Shown one piece after another: positions 42,529-49,755 of a DNA stretch of 64,000 nt (the stretch's first letter is position 1; each line of letters starts with the position of its first letter). The notes under the pieces were generated by a model. That model worked only from the letters and a program-made list of their open reading frames with translations, was not told where the DNA came from and searched no databases. The position numbers were made by a program, and so were the translations under genes. This stretch comes from Diaphorobacter nitroreducens (GTDB taxonomy: Bacteria; Pseudomonadota; Gammaproteobacteria; Burkholderiales; Burkholderiaceae_C). The stretch spans positions 1 through 64,000 of the forward strand of contig RJVL01000005.1 in NCBI GenBank assembly GCA_003755025.1. Reading direction: 5' to 3'.

Positions 42529-43329
42529 TCAGAACCGCTCCCACGGCTGCAGGTAGCGCCACTGCCCCTCGGGCACCTTGGCCAGGGGCACGCGGCCGAT
42601 GCGGATGCGCTTGATGGCCCGCACGGACAGGCCCACGGCTTCGCACATGGCCGGGATCTGGCCGGGGCGGATGCCCTTGAGCGCGAAGCGCAGGCGTGTC
42701 TCGCTTTGCCAGCTGACCTTGATGGGCGGCAGTGGTCGGCCGTTGAAGCTCAGGCCGTGGCAGAGCTTTTGCAGTCCGCCGTCCGCGATCTGGCCTGCCA
42801 CCTCCACGATGCACTCCTGTTCCAGCGTTTCGATGTCTTCCTGCAGCTTGCGGGCCACGCGCCGGTCCTGCGTGTAGACCACCAGGCCCGTGGCCTCGGT
42901 GGGCAGCGGCGTGAAGCACTCGAGCTGTTTGAAATGGCGCAGCAGCACGCGCGTGCCGGCGGCGTCTTCGGGCAGGTGCGACTGCGCGTTGAGCAGCGCG
43001 ACGGCTTGCGGCGCGCCCTGGCTGCGGCTGCCGTGCGCGCCCGGTGCGCCGTGCGTCGCGCCAGTGACCAGGCCCAGCCCCGCCTCGTAGCCCGGCGGCT
43101 TGTGCAGCAGCAGGGTGACGGGGGTGAGCTCCATCAGATTGGCGTCTGGCGCCAGCACCACGCTTTGCGCGGACGCCACGCGCGCGCCGGGCAGCTCGAC
43201 CACCTGGCCGTCCACCGACACCCACCCACCCTCGATGTACTGCTCTGCCGTCGTGCGCGAGCACTGGAACTGCTGCGCCACGCGCTTGGACAGGCGCACC
43301 GCGTCCGTTGGATGGCTGGACTCAGTCAT
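42529..43329 (-). CDS. RsuA/RluB/RluF-type pseudouridine-synthase-like protein with degenerate active site
   Basis: A 266-aa protein. An N-terminal S4 RNA-binding domain (RLSKRVAQQFQCSRTTAEQYI) is followed by the pseudouridine-synthase fold (LLLHKPPGYEAGL). The catalytic GRLD-x-T-x-GL motif is degenerate: FTPLPTEATGL has Pro in place of the catalytic Asp. The EKEY motif reads EQEC and the RQIRRM motif reads GQIPAM. RNA binding is likely; catalysis is doubtful. Its ATG overlaps the end of the Nudix-MBL gene by 8 nt. Confidence 0.75.
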   Translation of the reverse strand: MTESSHPTDAVRLSKRVAQQFQCSRTTAEQYIEGGWVSVDGQVVELPGARVASAQSVVLAPDANLMELTPVTLLLHKPPGYEAGLGLVTGATHGAPGAHGSRSQGAPQAVALLNAQSHLPEDAAGTRVLLRHFKQLECFTPLPTEATGLVVYTQDRRVARKLQEDIETLEQECIVEVAGQIADGGLQKLCHGLSFNGRPLPPIKVSWQSETRLRFALKGIRPGQIPAMCEAVGLSVRAIKRIRIGRVPLAKVPEGQWRYLQPWERF

Positions 43330-45028
43330 TGCCGGGCTCCAGCATGCGGATGCGCTCCACATGCGCGAGCAGCGAGCGCTGCGCGATGGGCCACATGCGC
43401 GGCGGCACGTCGTCGTAGGCCAGGCGCACCCAGTCGTCCATGCTGCCTTCGGGCTGGGCCTGCATGGCGGCCAGCACCTTGGCCTCGCGCGCCAGGCGGT
43501 GGGCCTTCAGGCGCGCGATGGCGGTGCGCGCCCCATCTTCCGGGCCTCCCAGCACGTAACCGTGCGCGGGCAGGATGAATTCGGCGCCGTGCTCGGCGCA
43601 CAGCGCGTCCAGCCGGTCCAGCGAATCCAGGTAGTCCGCCATGTTGCCGTCGGGCGGGTCGATGACGGTAGTGCTGCCGTTCAGGATGTGGTCGCCCGAG
43701 AACAGCAACCCGTCCTCGCGCAGCAGCAGGCACAGGTGGTTGGCCGCATGGCCGGGCGTGTGGATGACCTGCAGGGTATGGGTGATTTCGCCGTCTGGCC
43801 CTTGTCCAGCAAGCGTGATAAGCTCATTATCTTGTAGCGAACGGTCGGGCGTGAACTGGCTGGCCGCACGCGCCGTGGGCGCCGAGGGCAGTCCCAGGAT
43901 GGGCGGTGCGGCGCGCCCGGCGCGCACGCACATCGCCTGCAGCGGCGCGGCGCCGGGGGAGTGGTCGGGGTGCGAATGGGTGCACACGATCATGCGGATG
44001 TCCCCCCCCGCGGCGCGCCAGAGCTTGTCCAGGTGCTCGGTGTCGGCCGGACCGGGGTCGATGGCGATGTAGCCCGTGGCCGGGTCGCCCACCAGGTAGC
44101 TGTTGGTGCCGGGGCCGGTCATCACGCCGGGGTTGGGGGCGGTGAGGCGCTGCACGTTCTTCAGCAGCGGCACGGGCGTCTCGCTCTGCCAGTCCAGCGC
44201 ATGCTCGCCGCGGCCCGTGGGCGTGACCAGCGCTAGCTCGCCGAAAGGCGCCTCGTCCTCCATGAAGCGCGCCTCCTTGCCGCCCAGCAGGCCCGAGCGC
44301 GGGCTGCTCACCCACAGGGGCTGCTCGTGCGCGACGGCGGCGAGCACAGCGTCCACGTCCGCAAACTGCGCCAGGCGCTGCAGCGTGCGGATGGTGGGGA
44401 AGATCATGAAGAACTGCCCCGCCTCGTGGCGCGCCAGCGCGTCGGCCGGGCTCACCCACACGGGCTCGAACTGCTCGGTCTCGTCGGCCACGGGCTCCTG
44501 CCCCTCGGGCATGCGCGCGACGAGAAAGGGCACGGCGAAGCGCTTCGGTAAATTGCGGTCGGCCGTCCAGTGGGCCAGCCAGTACACGCGGTCGGCCGCC
44601 AGGCGCAGGCCGCGCTCGGCGCATTGCGCGGCGAACGTGGTGCCGGCCGGTGCTTGGCGTGCGATGGCGGCGATGTCGTCGGCCCCGGCCCAGCGGCCGT
44701 CGCCGTGGCGCGCCAGCAGCACGCCCAACTCCTCGAAGCTTTCGCGGATGGCGGCCAGCGCGTCGGTCAGGCGCGCGGCGGTCTGCGCCGGGCGGTGGTC
44801 GGCCAGGGCGTGGGTGGCGGGGTCGGCGTCCTGCGTCTCGATGCCGCCGCCGGGGAACACGTAGGCGCCGGGCACGAAGCTGGCCTTGTCCGAGCGGCGC
44901 GTCATCAGCACCTGCAGCGTGCTGCCGCCGCCGGGCCGAGGCGCATCGCGCAGCAGCAGCACGGTGGCTGCATGAAGGGGGGTGACCGGCTCGCGGTGGG
45001 GGTGTAGTTGTTGGCTCAGGCGTGGCAT
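43322..45028 (-). CDS. Nudix hydrolase-like/metallo-beta-lactamase (LACTB2-like) fusion
   Basis: A 568-aa protein. Residues about 15-235 form a Nudix-type domain with the core AIRESFEELGVLL (REUxEExGU); the spacing from the GGGIE motif is expanded. Residues about 290-520 are a metallo-beta-lactamase domain with THSHPDHSPG (HxHxDH), a second His in HTPGHAANHLCL and SGDHILNGST. The C-terminal helical segment (AHRLAREAKVLAAMQ) resembles the LACTB2 C-terminal domain. Nudix plus LACTB2-type fusion suggests a hydrolase for a nucleotide or CoA-linked compound, possibly an RNase. Repeat copy 11 sits in the MBL domain. Confidence 0.8.
   Translation of the reverse strand: MPRLSQQLHPHREPVTPLHAATVLLLRDAPRPGGGSTLQVLMTRRSDKASFVPGAYVFPGGGIETQDADPATHALADHRPAQTAARLTDALAAIRESFEELGVLLARHGDGRWAGADDIAAIARQAPAGTTFAAQCAERGLRLAADRVYWLAHWTADRNLPKRFAVPFLVARMPEGQEPVADETEQFEPVWVSPADALARHEAGQFFMIFPTIRTLQRLAQFADVDAVLAAVAHEQPLWVSSPRSGLLGGKEARFMEDEAPFGELALVTPTGRGEHALDWQSETPVPLLKNVQRLTAPNPGVMTGPGTNSYLVGDPATGYIAIDPGPADTEHLDKLWRAAGGDIRMIVCTHSHPDHSPGAAPLQAMCVRAGRAAPPILGLPSAPTARAASQFTPDRSLQDNELITLAGQGPDGEITHTLQVIHTPGHAANHLCLLLREDGLLFSGDHILNGSTTVIDPPDGNMADYLDSLDRLDALCAEHGAEFILPAHGYVLGGPEDGARTAIARLKAHRLAREAKVLAAMQAQPEGSMDDWVRLAYDDVPPRMWPIAQRSLLAHVERIRMLEPGND
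43797..43838. repeat. Palindromic repeat copy 11, in frame in the Nudix-MBL gene
   Basis: On the minus strand: GCTACAAGATAATGAGCTTA, TCACGCTTGCTGG, ACAAGGGCC. A diverged copy encoding about LQDNELITLAGQGP, residues 398-411, in the loop between two MBL motifs. Confidence 0.55.
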
Positions 45029-45062
45029 CGGCGCATTATCGGCAGGCGCACGCCGCCCGCCA

Positions 45063-45263
45063 TCAGCCCTGCAGCGGGCGCAGCTGGGACAGGCGGTCCA
45101 GCACCGGGCCGATCAGCGGCTTGGCGCGCGGGATGCCCACGCTCCAGAGCATCTCCAGCAGCTCGATCAGCGCGGCGCCGTCGGCGCTGCGCTGCACGAG
45201 ATGGGTGGCGGTGGCAACGTCTTCGGCGTGCAGCCGGTCAAGTACGTCAACGGTCAGAGTCAT
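45063..45263 (-). CDS. Small paralogous protein A (66 aa), unknown function
   Basis: A 66-aa protein, MTLTVDVLDRLHAEDVATA onward, predicted all-helical. Shared pattern with its neighbour: MTLT-DVLDRLHA-D, LVQ-SAD-ALIELLEMLW, GIPRA and PVL-RL-QLRP. I do not recognise the family. The core LIELLEMLW and GIPRA segments are the best conserved. The start has CGAGG 6 nt upstream. It lies 83 nt downstream of its paralogue in the same direction. Confidence 0.55.
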   Translation of the reverse strand: MTLTVDVLDRLHAEDVATATHLVQRSADGAALIELLEMLWSVGIPRAKPLIGPVLDRLSQLRPLQG

Positions 45264-45346
45264 GGTGGCCTCGCTCTCTCTTTTCTGGGGGCGATCAAAG
45301 GGACAACCTGCCCATGCCGGCCGAACCGCATCCGCGGCGGACGTGT

Positions 45347-45544
45347 TCAATCCGTGGGACGCAGCTGCAGCAGCCGCTGGAGCACGGGCTCCAGCAACTG
45401 CGGCGCGCGCGGAATGCCGCAGTTCCACAGCATCTCCAGCAGTTCGATGAGCGCCACGGCGTCGGCGCTGTCTTGCACCAGTTCCGTCGCGGCATTCGGG
45501 TCGGCGGCATGCAGCCGGTCGAGTACATCCATCGTCAGGGTCAT
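45347..45544 (-). CDS. Small paralogous protein B (65 aa), unknown function
   Basis: A 65-aa protein, MTLTMDVLDRLHAADPNAA onward, about two-thirds identical to its tandem paralogue by eye. A strong GGAGGTG ribosome-binding site lies 2 nt before CG-ATG spacing on the minus strand (spacing about 3-5 nt). No signal peptide or TM segment. The region 45545-45738 upstream, shared with divergent dapF, holds its promoter. Confidence 0.6.
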   Translation of the reverse strand: MTLTMDVLDRLHAADPNAATELVQDSADAVALIELLEMLWNCGIPRAPQLLEPVLQRLLQLRPTD

Positions 45545-45726
45545 CGCACCTCCGTTGTCGTTATCGTGGCCCGCCGCGGCCGGCAGGGCGGCGCAGCGGG
45601 AACCCCGGATGCTCCCCATGCAGCCCAGGGGCGGGCTGATCGAAATCAATAGCCGAGCAAAAAACTCGGATGTCAGCCGTGCGGGGTTTCCCCATGGTTG
45701 CACCCAGGCGACGCGCGCATGCGGCG

Positions 45727-45732
45727 GATAAT
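45727..45732 (+). promoter_or_regulatory. GGATAAT minus-10 directly before dapF
   Basis: GATAAT with exactly 6 nt (CGCGCC) before the ATG, so +1 would be the A of the start codon. The context GCGGATAATCGCGCC is almost identical to that of rnpB. Confidence 0.6.
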
Positions 45733-45738
45733 CGCGCC

Positions 45739-46617
45739 ATGCACATCCGCTTCACCAAGATGCAGGGCGCGGGCAACGACTTCGTGGTACTCGACGAGAC
45801 GCAGGGGCGCCTGGGGCTCACGCCCGCGCAGTACCGCTTTCTGGCCGACCGCCACTTCGGCGTGGGCGCCGACCAGATCCTCACCGTGCGCCCCTCGCCC
45901 GGCGCGGGCATCGACTTCGAATACGTGATCCACAACGCCGACGGCGGCCAGGTGGAGCAGTGCGGCAACGGCGCGCGCTGTTTCGCGCGCTATGTGCGCG
46001 ACAAGGGCCTCACCGCGCAGGACACGATCCGCGTGCAGACCATGGCCGGCGTGATCGCCCCGCACCTGACCGCCGACGGCCGTGTGACGGTGGACATGGG
46101 CCGCCCCGAGCTGGAGCCGGCGCGCGTGCCGTTCGACACCACGGGCCTCGCGCCCGTGTCGCAAGGTTCAGGCCAAAAATGGCCTCTGGCGCTTGATGGA
46201 CAGGCGTCAGCAGCTACGCTATTAGTAGCAGTGGTGTCCATGGGCAACCCGCACGCCGTCCAGTTGGTCGACGATGTGGACACTGCCCCCGTGGCGCAGA
46301 CCGGTCCCTTGATCGAAAGCCACCCGCGCTTTCCCCAGCGCGTGAACGCGGGCTACCTGCAGATCGTGAACCGTGGTGAAGTGCGCCTGCGCGTGTACGA
46401 GCGCGGCGCGGGCGAGACGCTGGCCTGCGGCACGGGCGCCTGCGCCGCCGTGGTGGCCGGCATCCGCCTGGGGCTGCTGGATGCGCGCGTGCAGGTGCAC
46501 ACGCGGGGCGGCGTGCTCACCATCGACTGGGCCGGCGGCTTGCAAGACCCCGTGTTCATGACCGGCCCCGCTACCACCGTCTTCGAAGGCGAGATCGACA
46601 TTCCGGACGCTTTATGA
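45739..46617 (+). CDS. dapF: Diaminopimelate epimerase
   Basis: A 292-aa enzyme converting LL- to meso-diaminopimelate for lysine and peptidoglycan. It has the two active-site Cys motifs, Cys in [18 protein letters not shown] and Cys in [14 protein letters not shown], and the [15 protein letters not shown] start and VSMGNPHAV substrate loop. It is 18 aa longer than E. coli DapF because repeat copy 12 is translated as residues about 144-165 just before VSMGNPH. Followed by the DUF484 gene (ATGA overlap) and xerC, the classic order. Upstream GATAAT box indicates a leaderless mRNA. Confidence 0.95.
   Translation: MHIRFTKMQGAGNDFVVLDETQGRLGLTPAQYRFLADRHFGVGADQILTVRPSPGAGIDFEYVIHNADGGQVEQCGNGARCFARYVRDKGLTAQDTIRVQTMAGVIAPHLTADGRVTVDMGRPELEPARVPFDTTGLAPVSQGSGQKWPLALDGQASAATLLVAVVSMGNPHAVQLVDDVDTAPVAQTGPLIESHPRFPQRVNAGYLQIVNRGEVRLRVYERGAGETLACGTGACAAVVAGIRLGLLDARVQVHTRGGVLTIDWAGGLQDPVFMTGPATTVFEGEIDIPDAL
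46168..46231 (-). repeat. Palindromic repeat copy 12, in frame in dapF
   Basis: On the minus strand: GCGTAGCTGCTGACGCCTG, TCCAT, CAAGCGCCAGAGGCCATTTT, TGGCC. Translated in dapF as about [20 protein letters not shown]. Surrounding dapF is normal on both sides. Confidence 0.88.
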
Positions 46618-47306
46618 CCTCTTCCTCTCCCGTATCCCCCATCACCGAAGATGACATCGCGCACTTCCTGGCGAACACGCCGGGCTTCTTCGAGCGCCAT
46701 GCCGAGTTGCTGGCGAGTGTCACCATCGCCAGCCCCCACGGCCAGCGCGCCGTGAGCCTGCACGAGCGCCAGGCCGAGATGCTGCGCGAGAAGATCAAGG
46801 GCCTGGAACACCGCGTGATGGAGATGGTGCGCCACGGCACCGAGAACGCCGCCATCACCCAGAAGATCCACCAGTGGACGCGCGAGGTGGCCGCCGTGCG
46901 CGATGCGGCCCGCCTGCCGCGCGCCGTGGAGAACGGCCTGCGCACGCTGTTCGACGTGCCACAGGTCGCGCTGCGGGTGTGGAACGTCGCGCCCGAGCAC
47001 GCGGGCCTCGTCGCCACCCAGCCGGTGAGCGAGGATCTGCGCCTGTTCGCCTCGTCGCTGACCATGCCGTTCTGCGGGCCCAACCTGGGTTTCGAGGCCA
47101 CGGCCTGGCTGCCCCAGGCGGGCGAGGTGCAGTCGCTGGCGCTGCTGCCGCTGCGCGAAGGCGCGATCGACAGCGCCGACCAGCCGGCCTTCGGCTTGAT
47201 CGTGCTGGGCTCGCACGACCCGCACCGCTTCGAGGCCACCATGGGCACGGAATTCCTCTCGCGCATGGCCGAGCTGGCCAGCTCGGCACTGTCGCGCATG
47301 CGATGA
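46614..47306 (+). CDS. DUF484 (GAF-like) protein
   Basis: A 230-aa DUF484 protein, found between dapF and xerC in most gamma- and betaproteobacteria. An N-terminal helical part ([25 protein letters not shown]) and coiled coil ([19 protein letters not shown]) lead to a GAF-like domain ([24 protein letters not shown]). Function unknown. Start overlaps the dapF stop as ATGA. Repeat copy 13 follows its stop. Confidence 0.85.
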   Translation: MTSSSPVSPITEDDIAHFLANTPGFFERHAELLASVTIASPHGQRAVSLHERQAEMLREKIKGLEHRVMEMVRHGTENAAITQKIHQWTREVAAVRDAARLPRAVENGLRTLFDVPQVALRVWNVAPEHAGLVATQPVSEDLRLFASSLTMPFCGPNLGFEATAWLPQAGEVQSLALLPLREGAIDSADQPAFGLIVLGSHDPHRFEATMGTEFLSRMAELASSALSRMR

Positions 47307-47403
47307 AAAAGTGAGCGGCTTGCGCTGAATGGATAAGGGTTTGCGTAGGTTTTTTGCCTGAGAACACCACGCATCAAGCGCAAGAAGCTCCTTATTCAGT
47401 AGC
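47307..47403. repeat. Palindromic repeat copy 13 (two diverged partial copies, inverted)
   Basis: Between the DUF484 gene and xerC: AGCGGCTTGCGCTGAATGG, ATAAGGGTTTGCGTAGG, TTTTTTGCC, followed on the other strand by AAGGAGCTTCTTGCGCTTGA. It fills nearly all of the 99-nt gap and could form a large hairpin. Confidence 0.6.
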
Positions 47404-47405
47404 AA

Positions 47406-48377
47406 ATGAACGATACGCCAGTTGCCCTGCACCTGCCGCCTGAGGCGTTGCAGTACCTGGAGCATGTGCGCGTGGAAAAGCGCCTGGCCGCGCGCACCCT
47501 CACGCTCTACACGCTGGACCTGCAGCGCCTGGCCGCCATGGCCGCGGGCGTGGATCTGCCGCTGCTGCGCCTGACCAGCGCGCACATCCGCCGCTTCGTC
47601 GCGCAGATGCATGCCGGCGGGCGCAGCGGGCGCGGCATCGCGCTCATCCTCTCGGGCTGGCGGGGTTTTTACACCTGGGCTGCGCGCCAGGGGCTGGTGC
47701 CGCACAACCCCGTGCAGGACGTGCGCGCGCCCAAGGCGCCCAAGCCCCTGCCCAAGGCCCTGCCCGTGGACGAAGCGGTGCGCCTGGCCGAGCACCAAGA
47801 GACGGGCGCCGACCCCTGGCTGGAGGCGCGCGACGCGGCCATCGTCGAGCTGCTCTACGGCTGCGGCCTGCGCGTGGGCGAACTGGTGGGCCTGGACGTG
47901 GCGCCCAGCCCCGCCGCGCACCAGCAGGGGCGCGGCTGGGTGGACCTGCAAGCGGGCGAGGCGCATGTCTTCGGCAAGGGCTCCAAGCGACGCAGCGTGC
48001 CCGTGGGCCGCGCCGCGGCCGAGGCGCTGCAGGCCTGGCTGGCGCAGCGCGCGCTGCCGTTGGGTGCCGCGGGCGCGGCGCGGCTGGAGCCGGCGCTGTT
48101 CATCGGCCGGCGCGGTGCGCGGCTGACGGCGCAGTCCGTCTGGTCGCGCCTGCGCCAGCGCAGCCAGGTGGCGGGCCTGACCACGCCCGTGCACCCGCAC
48201 ATGCTGCGCCACTCGTTCGCCAGCCACCTGCTGCAGTCCAGCGGCGACCTGCGCGCCGTGCAGGAGCTGCTGGGCCACGCCAACATCACCACCACCCAGG
48301 TCTACACGCGGCTGGACTTCCAGCACCTGGCGCGGGTGTACGACGCGGCGCACCCGCGCGCACGGCGCAAGCCCTAG
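47406..48377 (+). CDS. xerC: Tyrosine recombinase XerC
   Basis: A 323-aa site-specific recombinase that with XerD resolves chromosome dimers at dif. The N-terminal SAM-like domain (LEHVRVEKRLAARTLTLYTLDLQRL) is followed by the catalytic domain. Catalytic residues: Arg in YGCGLRVGELV, Lys in FGKGSKRRSVPV, His-x2-Arg in HPHMLRHSFASHLL, His in ELLGHANI and the Tyr in TTQVYTRLDF. An insertion of about 10 residues follows the first catalytic Arg (SPAAHQQGRG). Part of the dapF-DUF484-xerC cluster. Confidence 0.93.
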   Translation: MNDTPVALHLPPEALQYLEHVRVEKRLAARTLTLYTLDLQRLAAMAAGVDLPLLRLTSAHIRRFVAQMHAGGRSGRGIALILSGWRGFYTWAARQGLVPHNPVQDVRAPKAPKPLPKALPVDEAVRLAEHQETGADPWLEARDAAIVELLYGCGLRVGELVGLDVAPSPAAHQQGRGWVDLQAGEAHVFGKGSKRRSVPVGRAAAEALQAWLAQRALPLGAAGAARLEPALFIGRRGARLTAQSVWSRLRQRSQVAGLTTPVHPHMLRHSFASHLLQSSGDLRAVQELLGHANITTTQVYTRLDFQHLARVYDAAHPRARRKP

Positions 48378-48448
48378 GTGGCGGGCGGCAGCGCGGCCCG
48401 CACGCTCTGCGTCCGGCCGTGTGCAACAAAAGCGCTCACCCGCGCGCG

Positions 48449-48454
48449 CACAAT
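48449..48454 (+). promoter_or_regulatory. Candidate minus-10 before rlmI
   Basis: CACAAT with 6 nt before the rlmI ATG, the same geometry as the dapF and CDF boxes. Weaker match to TATAAT. Confidence 0.35.
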
Positions 48455-48460
48455 CCAGGG

Positions 48461-49648
48461 ATGAAAACCATTCGACTGAAACCCGGCAAGGAGCGTTCGC
48501 TGCAGCGCCGCCATCCCTGGATTTTTGAAGGTGCCATCGCCAAGGGCGGCGGCGACAGCGGCGAGACGGTGCGGGTGGAGTCGGCGGAGGGCCAGTTTCT
48601 TGCCTGGGCGGCGTTCAGCCCCCAGTCGCGCATCCGTGCACGGGTGTGGAGCTTTGACGAGAAGCAGCGCATCGATGCTTCTTTTTTTATAGCTGCTTGC
48701 GCCCGATCCATAAGCGCTAGAGGCCGTTTTTCTATTGAAAGCAATGGCGTGCGGCTGGTCCATGGCGAATCCGATGGGCTGCCGGGGCTGATCGTCGACC
48801 GCTACGAGGACACGCTGGTGGCCCAGTTCACCAGCGCGGGCACGGAGCGCTGGAAGGCCGTCATCGCCGATGCGCTGCTTCAGGCGACAGGCCTGTCGCG
48901 CCTGTACGAGCGCTCCGACGCCAGCGTGCGCCAGTTGGAAGGCCTGGCGCCGGCCACCGGCTGGCTGCGCGGGCAAGGGCCGCAAGAGCTGACGATCCGC
49001 GAGCATGGCTGGCGGCTCACGCTCGACATTGCCGAAGGGCACAAGACGGGCTTCTACCTGGACCAGCGCGACAGCCGGCACCATTTCTTTGGCACGGTGC
49101 AGCGCCTGGGCCTGCAGCGCGTACTCAATTGCTATTGCTATACGGGCGGCTTCACGGTGGCGGCGCTGGCCGGCGGCGCGGGGCAGGTCACGTCCATCGA
49201 TTCTTCCGGCCCCGCGTTGGAGCGTGCGCGGGCGCACGTGCAATTGAACGGGTTCGACGCGGCGCGGGCCGAATTTCTGGATGCCGACGTGAATGGATCC
49301 CTGCGCCGCTTCCTGGCCGAAGGGCGGCGCTTTGACGCGATCGTGCTCGACCCGCCGAAGTTCGCCCCCACGGCGGCGCATGCCGAGCGTGCGGCGCGCG
49401 CGTACAAGGACATCAACCGCCTCGCGCTGCAACTGCTGGAGCCGGGCGGCGTGCTGTATACCTTTTCCTGCTCGGGCGGCATCAGCGCCGACCTGTTTCA
49501 CAAGATCGTGGCCTCGGCGGGTGCGGATGCGGGTGTGGACGGCTACGTGCTGGGGCGCCTGGCCGGCGCGCCCGACCACCCGATGACGCTGGAGTTCCCC
49601 GAGGGCGAGTACCTCAAGGGTCTGGCCGTCATGCGCAAGCTGGCATGA
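48461..49648 (+). CDS. rlmI: 23S rRNA (cytosine-1962-C5)-methyltransferase
   Basis: A 395-aa SAM-dependent methyltransferase of the RlmI family. The N-terminal PUA domain (LKPGKERSLQRRHPWIFEGAI) is followed by VHGESDGLPGLIVDRY, the SAM-binding VLNCYCYTGGFTVAALAGGA, and motif IV DPPKFAPT. YTFSCSGGIS contains the catalytic Cys. Repeat copy 14 encodes about residues 73-94 (ASFFIAACARSISARGRFS), replacing the usual helix before the VHGES motif, in frame. The start ATG is 83 nt after xerC. Confidence 0.88.
   Translation: MKTIRLKPGKERSLQRRHPWIFEGAIAKGGGDSGETVRVESAEGQFLAWAAFSPQSRIRARVWSFDEKQRIDASFFIAACARSISARGRFSIESNGVRLVHGESDGLPGLIVDRYEDTLVAQFTSAGTERWKAVIADALLQATGLSRLYERSDASVRQLEGLAPATGWLRGQGPQELTIREHGWRLTLDIAEGHKTGFYLDQRDSRHHFFGTVQRLGLQRVLNCYCYTGGFTVAALAGGAGQVTSIDSSGPALERARAHVQLNGFDAARAEFLDADVNGSLRRFLAEGRRFDAIVLDPPKFAPTAAHAERAARAYKDINRLALQLLEPGGVLYTFSCSGGISADLFHKIVASAGADAGVDGYVLGRLAGAPDHPMTLEFPEGEYLKGLAVMRKLA
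48678..48742 (+). repeat. Palindromic repeat copy 14, in frame in rlmI
   Basis: TTATAGCTGCTTGCGCCCG, ATCCAT, AAGCGCTAGAGGCCGTTTTT, CTATTG. One of the best-matching copies, yet fully translated within a housekeeping gene. Confidence 0.88.
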
Positions 49649-49703
49649 CGCTGCGGGCGCGAAGGTCTTGACAGGCTCTGTACACTGAAATTCGATTCCC
49701 ATG

Positions 49704-49728
49704 CGGCGGTCGTCCAGGCCGCCGTTTT
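49704..49728 (+). terminator. Candidate terminator after rlmI
   Basis: CGGCGG pairs with CCGCCG across a 9-nt loop, followed by TTTTGCGTTT. It lies 55 nt after the rlmI stop, and may instead sit in the cobW-like gene's leader if a TTGACA at 49668 is its minus-35. Confidence 0.5.
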
Positions 49729-49755
49729 GCGTTTGCACTCCACGGAAAGCGACCC

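Noticed and set aside
47307-47403. A tRNA or small RNA gene between the DUF484 gene and xerC
   Set aside because: The palindromes match the repeat family. No cloverleaf or T-loop sequence is present.
46353-48353. A 666-codon minus-strand frame across dapF, the DUF484 gene and xerC
   Set aside because: Antisense to three recognised genes in a conserved order; low-complexity composition and no motifs.
49668-49696. TTGACA at 49668 as the promoter of the COG0523 gene, or a Zur box
   Set aside because: No acceptable minus-10 lies 16-18 bp downstream, and I see no palindromic Zur-like site, so no promoter is called.
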